The notes below the pieces were generated by a model that ran no database searches, had not been told where the DNA came from, and worked only from the letters and a program-made list of their open reading frames with translations. 64,000 nt of DNA from Omphiscola glabra (lineage: Eukaryota; Mollusca; Gastropoda; Lymnaeidae): contig OZ024798.1 in NCBI GenBank assembly GCA_964017045.1, positions 30,618,347 through 30,682,346 on the forward strand. Reading direction: 5' to 3'. Shown one piece after another: positions 47,801-59,800 of the stretch (positions within the stretch are counted from its first letter, which is position 1; each line of letters starts with the position of its first letter). Position numbers and translations under genes: made by a program.

Positions 47801-50800
47801 TGTCAAAGTCAAGGACTCAGACATATTGTGACATAGGGTCGGTTCACACGATCAAATTTTCATTCAAGCATTTGATTCAATTCGTGTATGACGCCTTGTC
47901 ACAACTTTCAAATTACTATTTTATCAAATTCCCCAAAAAAGAAACCACGCACAAAATAGTGCGTTCATACAACAATTTGACGCGAAATTTGATCGTGTGA
48001 ACGTCAAAATAAAGTGAAAACGGCAAAATAATGAAAAAAAATTTCCTGGATAAAGGAATGATTATATCAAAAAAAATGTGTTACTTCATTTTACATTGCT
48101 TATTCCTAGAAATGGATAATAGTGCTAATGCGGTTACAGTTTTTATCTTTACATCTGGTCCGGGTCCAGGTGTTTTTGAGACAATACCCTTCTGGGCCGG
48201 TCCAGGTGTTTTTGAGACAATGCCCTTCTGGTCCGGATCCAGGTGTTTTTGAGACAATGCCCTTCTGGTCAGGGTCCAGGTGTTTTTGAGACAATACCCT
48301 TCTGGTCCGGGTCCAGGTATTTTTGAGACAATACCCTTCTTGTCCGGGTCCAGATATTTTTGAGACACTACCCTTCTGGTCCGGGTCCAGGTGTTTTTGA
48401 AACAATAACCTTCTGGTCCGGGTCCAGGTGTTTTTGAGACAATACCCTTCTGGTCCGGGTCCAGGTGTTTTTGAAACAATACACTTCTGGTCCGGGTCCA
48501 GGTATTTTTGAGACAATACCCTTCTTGTCCGGGTCCAGGTATTTTTGAGACAATACCCTTCTGGTGCAGGTCCAGGTGTTTTTGAAACCATACCCTTCTG
48601 GTCCGGGTCCAGGTGTTTTTGAGACAATACCCTTCTGGTCCGAGTCCAGGTGTTTTTGAAACAATACCCTTCTGGTCCGAGTCCGGGTCGGGTGTTACAA
48701 GAATTATCTTCTCATTTTCTATAATGTGTTCAACCCAATGGGATGAAGTGAAAAGTGCATTTTTAGAACCAGTAGCAGTACATGTATAGAACCAATAGCA
48801 GTACATGTATAGAGCCAGTAGCAGTGCATGTATAGAGCCATTGGCAGTGCATGTATAGAACCAGTAGCAGTGCATGTATAGAACCAGTAGCAGTGCATGT
48901 ATAGAACCAGTAGCAGTGCATGTATAGAACCAGTAGCAGTGCATGTATAGAACCACTAGCAGTGCATGTATAGAACCAGTAGCAGTGCATGTATAGAACC
49001 AGTAGCAGTGCATGTATAGAGCCCGTAAAAGTGCATGTATAGAACCAGTAACAGTGCATGTATAGAACCAGTAGCAGTGCATGTATAGAGCCCGTAAAAG
49101 TGCATGTATAGAACCAGTAGCAGTGCATGTATAGAGCCCGTAAAAGTGCATGTATAGAACCAGTAGCAGTGCATGTATAGAGCCCGTAAAAGTGCATGTA
49201 TAGAATCAGTAGCAGTGCATGTATAGAGCCCGTAAAAGTGCATGTATAGAGCCAGTAGCAGTGCATGTATAGAGCCCGTAAAAGTGCATGTATAGAACCA
49301 GTAGCAGTGCATGTATAGAGCCCGTAAAAGTGCATGTATAGAACCAGTATCAGTGCATGTATAGAACCAGTAGCAGTGCATGTATAGAACCAGTAGCAGT
49401 GCATGTATAGAGCCCGTAAAAGTGCATGTATAGAGCCCGTAAAAGTGCATGTATAGAACCAGTAGCAGTGCATGTATAGAACCAGTAGCAGTGCATGTAT
49501 AGAACCAGTAGCAGTACATGTATAGAACCAGTAGCAGTGCATGTATAGAGCCAGTAAAAGTGCATGTATAGAGCCAGTAAAAGTGCATGTATAGAGCCAG
49601 TAGCAGTGAATGTATAGATCCCGTAAAAGTGCATGTATAGAGCCCGTAAAAGTGCATGTATAGAGCCCGTAAAAGTGCATGTATAGAGCCCGTAAAAGTG
49701 CATGTATAGAGCCCGTAAAAGTGCATGTATAGAGCCCGTAAAAGTGCATGTATAGAGCCCGTAAAAGTGCATGTATAGAGCCCGTAAAAGTGCATGTATA
49801 GAGCCCGTAAAAGTGCATGTATAGAGCCAGTAGCAGTGCATGTATAGAGCCCGTAAAAGTGCATGTATAGAGCCAGTAGCAGTGCATGTATAGAGCCTGT
49901 AGCAGTGCATGTATAGAGCCCGTAAAAGTGCATGTATAGAACCAGTAGCGATCACGAAGGCATCAAAGTTGAAGGCTTAAAAAATAAAAATTAAAAAAAA
50001 GCTAAATAATCTAATGCTAAACCAGCGGTTCTGAACATGTTTAGTGCGGTGACACGTTATAACATTTAAAAACCACCCACAAGAGTTAGATCTTAGAGTA
50101 ACTCGTGTTGATTGGTTTGGGGGGAAGGGGGTTGCAGCATAAAAGCTGTTGGTACTTTAAATTTTTTTTTCGTAGGTGGACGGAAGCAGATATTAGGGCT
50201 TAAAGCATCGAAGGGTTCTTTAGAGGCAAAGGAGGCTCTGTGAATCCCTGGAAACATTTTGATAAATTGTCGCCACTAGCCAAGACCTTTAAGATCTAAT
50301 TTAACTACACTAAACTACTAAGCTGGGTAGCCCTGGCACACACGAATTAAAGCTTATACAAGTCACTACCACATTCATATAAAAGCAAAGTGACCATTAC
50401 CGAGATATAATGGAAAAATAGCTTTTGGATAGGGTAAATTCTTGAAAAGGAAAATATTTTAAAACTCAATTTTCCAGTATAGGATGATTGACAACATATT
50501 TAATGCCATGTAATTGATGACATATTTAATGCCATGTAATTGACAACATATTTAATGCCATGTAATTGATGACATATTTAATATCATGTAATTGATGACA
50601 TATTTAATATCATGTAATTGATGACATATTTAATATCATGATTGAAAGTGTAACTCAAACGTTAAGACACCAATTAAAAAAGAAAACTATTTAAAAATTC
50701 ACTATAGCCCTAAATATATTGTTTAGGCCGGCGACACCACATAAGTACCATCCCAACCCCATTTGAGATCCCCTCCCATGAGCTGGAAACCTTGGCTCTA

Positions 50801-53800
50801 ATAACTTGATTATCTCAAGATATTCATGTGTCAAACTACATTTATTCTATTCCATAGTAATACATTGATAAATATAGAGACCTATATTAACATTCCTATT
50901 TGCTTTTTTTTTTTAATTCGAGACGAACTCCTTTTCTACAAGTTGTCGGGAACATATGCTTGTTACAAGTTGTCAGGAACATATGCTTGTAAATATTGAG
51001 TGACAGATTTGAAACTAGAATTAGCGACATGTAAAGAATTCACAACTCATACAGTAAGTTAGTTTCCGAACTGCTGTTGTGTCCAACTTTGGCTTAAGGA
51101 CCATTTTAATAGCTAGGTATCCATTACGACTGAGCCCGAGACAGACCCAGATACACAGAATATACAGAGTATAAGCTCACTAAGCACATAACCGGACCCG
51201 GCAAAAAAACGGAACCGGGTTCGGGTGGTAAAAAAGAGAGTTGTGTTCTCATTTTCTAAAAGTCTTCCACCCCCCTGGAAAAAACATAAGAAAAGGTGCA
51301 TGTATAGCACCAGTTCATCTTTTTTTACATAAGTATATATACAATGAACCTGAATTAAATATATATATATAAATAAGAATAGACTAGGCTGACCTAAACG
51401 CCAAAGAGACGAAGCTATTTAAATACGTTCGGATTCTTAAAAACAATGATACTTATTTTCTATTATTTTACGTAAATCGAATAAATTTACATGTGCAAAA
51501 AATAAAATATATCCGCCTTTACTTTAGTAAATGTTTAAGTATTATTATTATAAATTACAAATACATTTAAATTAATAATCAATGAACAATTTTAAACATT
51601 CTGTTAAGTAAGTACATATGAGAATTTTCAGTCCTCATCTGTGTCTCGCCCCTCTGGAGTTGATGAAGTTTTCAATCCATCCACACCACCAACATGTTCT
51701 TTACGACATTACTTCCATCTAATCCCCACCCCAAACACACACCCATCTGCTCCACTGCACACACACACATCAGTTCCCCCCACACACGCACCATCCATTC
51801 ACCACCAAAACACACCCATCAGTACACCAACATTATTATTATTATTTGGGTGGTTTTATATAGCTCAGTACCCCGGCTTAGGGCTAGGCTCACTGCGCTT
51901 CACACAAAAATTAGCAATTACAGAAAGTTATACATATTTAAAAAAATTGGTGAAAAGCTTTACCTCACCCACCCAAGTACAATTAACCCCTGTCTAGCCA
52001 TGGACAGCACCCAGCAGCATCGAGCGTTGTTTATCAGTTAGAAGGGGTGAAGATGAGTCGATATTGTACAGTTTGAAGAGATGAGTCTTGAGGCCAGTTT
52101 GTAAGGCTGGGATGGTCGTTATATTGCGGATGTGTAGTGGGAGAAAATTCCATGTTTCGGAAAACAGAAAGAGAAACATCGTTCACCATATGTTTTTGTG
52201 CGTGTTCTGGGAACAGTAAGAATACGCTTGTCTGCAGAGGAACGAAGCTGTCGAAGGAGTGAACAGACAGAAAGAAGTTCAGTGATATTGTAAGGGCAGG
52301 AACCAGGGAAAAAGTTGTGTCAGAGAACAGACAGCATACAATCAATGCATACCTGTATAGGGCGCCAATGAAATGAGTGAATCAGTTGAGTGACGTGGTC
52401 ACGTTTCTTTGCATTTAGAACTAAACTAGCTGCTGAGTTTTAACATACACACACATCCCAACACAAACCATAAGTCTCCCACCACCGCACACAGACACGC
52501 ACTCGCCTACAAGCTCTACTAACATTTACCTGCGTCATCTCTTCCACAAATGTTTTCGTCTCCCCATAGGGACTTCCCATTTTAGAGCGCGCAGCGTAGG
52601 CGTGTTTGAAGGCCTCAATGGTGCGATGAAAGGTCTGAACGTTTAGCTTCTTATTTGACAGATCACTTGAGGTCATGTCATAGCCTGTTATTTAAAGAAT
52701 TCACATGGTGACCTGTTGTCTACCAAAGTCAGGTTGTGGCCTGTTGTTTAATAAAGTCACGTTTTAGCCTATTAATGAAAGGAATCATGACGTCATTCGC
52801 ATCCCCCCCCCCAACCAAAACAAAAACGAAACGATTTTTTTTCTAATCCTTATGGTGCCATTTTAGTGATTGCAACAATTTGAGAGCCGTTGTAACAGCA
52901 GACTTTAAAAATCAATGAACATCACACATTTCATCAAAATCAATCAACATGAAACAAAATCAGTATAACATGTTTCCGGACTCTTAAGTTTTCATAAAGA
53001 TAACACACACACACAAATATATATATATATAAATACATACATATTTCACACCTTCTTACGCTTTGTATAGCCACCTACCTTTTAAAATATTCAGAATGTA
53101 CAGAAATGTGGGCCCACCCGATGGAAGTCCAGGCGTGTAGACGGTTAAATTATTTTGAAGATGGAGACTTAATGGTGCTGATATCTCGGCCACATATCCT
53201 TGCAAATCTTCTTTCGTAATTATTCCCCCTTAAGAGACAGTTGTAAGGAAGAAAAAAACACAATGTTAACCGTATCGGTGGGGGAGGGTGGGGGAGGAGG
53301 GTAAGGGGTATTGAAATTCTTCAAACGTAGCAATTTAAATTCAAGTTAACCACAGCTGTGCAAAGTTGCACTTTGTCCTGTTCATCACAGTTTCTATAAT
53401 TTCGAAGTAAGCAAACTTTCAATATCATATCAGTAATTACCCTCAAGGGTCTCAACAAGACGACGCCGGGGGTAAATGTACACCTTCAAGGGTCTGAGCA
53501 AGACGACGCCGGGGGTTAATGTACACCTTCAAGGGTCTGAACAAGACGACGCCGGGTGTAAATGTACACCTTCAAGGGTCTGAACAAGACGACGCCGGGG
53601 GTAAATGTACACCTCCAAGGGTCTGAGCAAGAAGACGCCGGGGGTAAATGTACACCTTCAAAGTCAAAGATGATTCTCCGGCAAGCCTAAACTCATTGAA
53701 GCGGATGACAACAGCACCTTCCCGCGACGCCAACCCGTTAGAACCGAACAGAAGAAGGGGAGACTACCTGCCGCTTGTATCTCCTGCACAATATCATCAG

Positions 53801-56800
53801 CTAAAAGTCCATTATAGAAATCTTTTGCTCCTTTGTCAGCCAGTTTCTTCATCGTCTCGGCAAGGAGAGGCATTTTCATTATCTCACCAATTTTGTACCA
53901 GGTCTTCGTCTCAGGGTTGGTCACCTGTTTCCTGTGGATGGACACAGAGAAAAGTCACACGGAGTGCGCTGTTTTGAAGATAAAGCGCCTGAATTATGAA
54001 ACAGTGTTCCCCAGTCTTTGAGTTAAATTAAAAATATGTGTTTTTTAATTCTTTAAGAGACACTTAAAGATTTTTTTTCTTTAAATAGAGTTTATCACAT
54101 CAGAGGGCTGTTCACTCGAATATCTCCTTAGGAAATGGCGTCAGCGGGCCGTCGAGCTTACGCTCCTAATGCCCTCCCCGGCGCCCACCCGCACCTGCCA
54201 GCCGTCGGGTTTCCCCGACGGCAGGCCGTGCGGAGGAGCGCCAGAGACCTCCCCGGGCGTGGAGCGCCCCCACCCGCAACCGCTCGATCGGGTTCGCCGA
54301 TGGGGACCCTCCCCGCCCGGAGACGTCTGGTCGACCGAAGACGCTGTGTTTCAAGCGTCCGCAGTCCACTTTCCTAGGGGCCGGGACGGTAAATTAACGT
54401 CCTAATATCTCCCCCCCACCCGTCCCGGGGAAGCATCTGACGCCCTCTAAGAGGGATTCTACAGTGGGTTTCCACCTCGCAACTAATTCGCGAAGTAGCT
54501 GGGACGAAACGGTTGCCTAGGAGCAGCTTTCTCAGGGCTGCATATTTAGAATCACCGGCCATAGGCTTCCACCACAGCCTATCGCCTCATATCCCTTAAC
54601 GGCAACTTGTAATCATGATCCCTCAAGCAATCAATCAATCAATCAATCATTATATCATCATTATTCCCTGTCGCTATATATATATATATATATATTATTT
54701 TTTTGCGAGATAAATCTTTTTTACACAGCTAACATCTTAAACATCCGTTAATATTCATGAAACATGAATCGATGAACCCATTATGGATAAATGGACCTAC
54801 GGATATGTAGATGAATGTGTGGATAATTGATGTGCAAGTGGTAAAATTGGAGTAACAAAATAGACAATTCTTTATTTTCATTTTGATTGATTAATTGATT
54901 GCATACTTCTATTGCGCTGGTATCCATACTAACCAGATCACCATATAGACATATGGACCACATCACAATATAGTCATAATAACCAGATCACCATATAGTC
55001 ATAATAACCACATCACCATATAGTCATAATAACCCCATAACCATATAATCATAATAACCAGATCACTATATAGTCATATTGACCACATAACCCTTAGAGT
55101 CATAAGAACCACAGCAATATAGTCATAAGAACAACATCAAATTATAGTCATTCGAATCACTTCACGATATTGTCAGCAGGATCACATCATCATATAGTCA
55201 TGTGAACCACGTCATCATTTATTGGTGCGGACCACATCATCCCATCCTCATACCAATAACAAAAATGTCTGGTAAATGTGTCCAGTCCGAGGTACTATTC
55301 ATCAGAGTCACTTACCTGAGCTGTGGCCACTTGTCGAAGGCTTTTAAATCTGCGAACTTTGATATGAAATCTGCCATGCGAGGTTCACACGGGAAACCTT
55401 TCTCGGCGAGATCGATCGTTGGTTTTATTAATGTGCTCCAGGGCAGTTTTCCAAACTCTTGATGGGCTCTCCACATCCCCATGACCTCTCCAGGAACGGC
55501 CACTGACAGACCACCTTTAAACCAAAAGTCAATAAAGCGCATTGAAAGATACGATCATCACTGAGATGGCGTGTATTGTAAATGGTATTGTAAATGGTAT
55601 TGTAAATGGTATTGTAAATGGTGTTGTAAATGGTATTGTAAATGGTATTTTAAATGATATTGTAAATGGTATTATAAATGGAATTGTAAATGTTATTGTA
55701 AATTTGTAAATTGTAGAGTCCATCCATGGTCGGACATTGGAGGAGATTGTTTCAATGCCAGTGTTTTAATATTGTTTGTCTTAGCACTCAATGTTTTTAA
55801 ATGTTCTGGTTTCTATTATATCATTAGATATTTCCATACGTCACACGACCCGCTTATAATCCAAAATCCTTGCCTGTTGGCATGTTCAATACTCACCTTG
55901 AACGGACTGACCAGATTTATTTCCATACATTGTAGCGTTGCTGGCGAGGGGAGCCGCAGACCTGGAGATAATGCTGTAAGCTTGACCACTAAGAGGAGAA
56001 AAGAACATTTCTGCATTAGTTGTTTTTTTTTCCTTTCATCCGTGGTCTTTGAGAATGATATTCACTTAGGTACTCTAACCGAGCCTATCTCTCCTCTTCA
56101 GTGTGATTGCTACGTCTTCGAGATTGATATATAATATATTTGTATAAGCTCTTCGGCGACCTCGTCTGCATGACTGCATGACTACATGACTGCACGACGA
56201 CATGACTGCATCACGGCATGACTGCATGACTGCATGACGACATGACTGCATGACGGCATGACTGCATCACGGCATGATTGCACAACTGCACGACTGCATG
56301 ACTGCAAGACTGCATGACGGCATGACAGTTCCTGACCTCGTCGAGCTGATTCCCATGCTCACTTGGGATTTCCAATGTTCCCATATTTATTTAATTGTCT
56401 TTAAACATCCCAAGTACTTGTCACAACGGGCACTCTGTTTCTCGCTAAACTTAATTCAAGACTGGCTGGAGTGGCGCGATTTTTAAAAAAAATGAAAATA
56501 AATATTCCAACAGTTGTCACAACGCTCAGTCTGTGCCAACCACAACGCTTAGTCTGTGCCAACCACAGCGCTCAGTCTGTGCCAACCACAACGCTCAGTC
56601 TATGCCGACCACAACGCTTAGTCTGTGCCAACCACAACGCTCAATCTGTGCCAACCACAACGCTCAGTCTATGCCAACCACAACTCTTAGTCTGTGCCAA
56701 CCACAACGCTCAATCTGTGCCAACCACAACGCTCAGTCTGTGCTAACCACAACGCTCAGTCTGTGCCAACCACAACGCTCAGTCTGTGCCAACCCCAACG

Positions 56801-59800
56801 CTCAGTCTGTGCCAACCACAACGCTCAGTCTGTGCCAACCCCAACGCTCAGTCTGTGCCAACCACAACGCTCAGTCTGTGCCAACCACAACGCTCAGTCT
56901 GTGCCAACCACAACGCCCAGTCTGTGCCAACAACAACGCTCAGTCTGTGCCAACCACAAAGCTTAGTCTGTGCCAACCACAACGCTCAGTCTGTGCCAAC
57001 CACAACGCTCAGTCTGTGCCGACCACAACGCTCAGTCTGTGCCAACCACAACGCTCAGTCTGTGCCAACCACAACGCTCAGTCTGTGCCAACCACAACGC
57101 TCAGTCTGTGCCAACCACAACGCTCAGTCTGTGCCAACCACAATGCTCAGTCTGCGCCAACCACAACGCTCAGTCTGTGCCAACCACAAAGATCAGCTGA
57201 AGCAGACGATCAACCCATCGCGAGAAAGTCACGTGGGACAACAAAATTTGATTTTACAAACAAACTCGATTAGATTTTGGCAGGGATTTTGGCAGGGATT
57301 TTGGCATGGATTTTGGCATGGATTTTGGCATCGATTTCGGCAGGGATTTCGGAAGGGATTTTGGCAGGGATTTTGGCAGGGATTTCGGCAGGGATTTCAG
57401 CAGGGTTTTCGGCAGGGTTTTCGGCAGGGATTTTGGCAGGGATTTTGGCAGGGATTTTGGCAGCGATTTTGGCAGGGATTTTGACAGGAATTTTGGCAGG
57501 AATTTTGGCAGGGATTTTGGCAGGGATTTCGGCAGGGATTTCGGCAGGGATTTTGGCAGGGATTTTGGCAGGGATTTTATCAGGGGGCGGTTATAAATTA
57601 CCTATAAACTATCCATAATTTGATCCATGTCTTGATTATCTTATATTAGCAAGTGCTTTTTTTTAAACCGCCTTGATACGTGTTTTGTTCCCTGGTTGGT
57701 TGGTATATTTATCTTATAAATCATTACTTCCTCATAGTATACTTTTCTCGTCATTTACCCCATGTAATACTCTTTTATAACATTAACTTTCTCACATAAT
57801 AATGTAGAAATAAAAAGGCGCATCATTGGCCTAGCTTTCATTAAAGTCGCTGATATAGAGCAGGGAGACTCAAATCATAGGTGTCTTTAAGGAGATGCTT
57901 AATACCCATCATTTACTGGTTCTGTTAATCAAAGTGACCATCGAACAAACCGATGAAGATAAAGTATGTGGAAATTGAATATCTTTATTTGGTTACTTAA
58001 TTTAACTTTGTACTTAATTCCTTAATTCCTCTTGTAATAAAGGTCATTTGGCCGCAACTTGTAATAAACGTCATTTTCCCGACGTCTTGAAATTCTTAGT
58101 CAATACAGCTGTGTATACTTACTTTAAAATTTGAGAGGGTCCGTGTGATTTTTTTGTTTCTGCTTTTCGTATTTTCGAGAGTGTTCCTGCTTTGGACAAC
58201 ACTCCAAGCACGAGCGGTTCTTTCCTGTCTAATGCAGAGACAGACGAACTGAACGGACAGCAAAAAAAAAAGGCAGCTGTCTTCCTCTTAAAAATGACGA
58301 ATCAGCATAAATTGAAGCTGACTCGGATGATCGTTCCCACAGGCGAATTCCCCAATTATCTTCGTCAAGTTCAACTTCATAAAGACTGATACCATTTACT
58401 CACCCGCGATAGATGGTCCAAACGCTGTCCCCTCCAAGTCCGCTGTTGAAAAAAGCAGCAGTGCCTAGACATATCGAAGTGGCGATAGCTGCGTCAACCG
58501 CATTACCACCCATGGTCAAGATCTTTCTGAAATGCCGGGGAAATCCAATTTTGGTGGAGGGGGTGTTTTGTTGTAGTTTTTTTTTTAGAACATTGCACAA
58601 ACGTAAAAACCGTTTTAAATCAGTAATATTCTCATCCATCAGCTATTTTCAAAGCCAGTGTTACGATATTATGAAGTGTTTCAAGGGGTTCACAAATGTG
58701 TGTGTAGCAGATAGTTCACATCTTTGTGTATCACAGAGGGTTCACATATTTGTGTGTCAAAGAGGGCTCATATATTTGCTTGTCACAAGCTTATGCAATA
58801 AAGGAAAATAATCCTTTTTAAAATTATTATTTTTTAGTCTTTTTTCTTTTTCAAAATTTTGCCTCATTTGACATGCATTAATATCCTCACCTATGGGCCT
58901 AGAGCAAGGGTCACCAAACTACGGCCGGCGGGCCGAATCCGGCCCGCTAGCCCAGTTCATCCGGCCCGTCGATGGTACTTGAACTTGTTTATAAGTATTG
59001 TACAGAATGATTATCCGGCCCGCGCTCAGAATTCAAATGTACATTAGTTAACCCACTGGAAGCTGTTTTTAAATTTTAGGAATCTGGCATTTGTAAAATT
59101 GTAACTATACAAATATGGCGTAACCTCTTCCCCAGCTGGTCGCCCTAAGTACGCTACTACCCGATTATTTCAGGGCTGTCGCGCCTACAGCTACGATAAA
59201 ATAATGTAGGAAAATACCTTTATCAGACAAGGTGTTGTTTTGTTCATAAAGATACATGTTGCTCTGGATACGCGTAGTTTACAAGTATAGGAGTTAAATT
59301 ACGTTTGTCTAAAGTGATCAAAATTACAGCTTGCAATATAAATCTATTTATGATTACAATATAAATATATTTATGATAACAATATAAACCTATTTATCGT
59401 AACAATAACTCCGCCAGGGCCGGTCCCAGGCACTGGTGCAAAAGACGGAAGGTTGGCGTGATGCCAGCTACCTCACCTGTAAAAACAAATTGCTACAGCA
59501 AATGGAAAGGAAAGCACAGGACCGGGATGATTGAAAAATTCTTGTGGACGGCCTTTGCCCCCAGACGGGGTAAAAAGGCATAAGAAGAAGAAAAAGATCG
59601 TAACAATATACATTTGTTTACAACAACGTGCCAGGTGTATATTCGACAGGCCGACGTGTAAATAAAGATTGAATAATTTGCATAATTATTAAATGAAACG
59701 ACATTTGCATTGATGCATAACTGATATACAATATACATATAAGTATGATCGACCTACACTCCAGTGAGAGAGCAGATCCTGGAGTTGGACGCTACTGCTG

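Noticed and set aside
48081..49955. Minus-strand frames of 200-374 codons
   Set aside because: They run through the 37-bp and 23-bp arrays in GGT-A intron 7. The unit lengths are not multiples of three and the words cycle through frames.
56471..57618. Plus-strand repeat frames of up to 246 codons (CQPQRSVCANHNAQ-like and DFGRDFGR-like)
   Set aside because: They are pure array translations in GGT-A intron 2, on the strand opposite to the gene.
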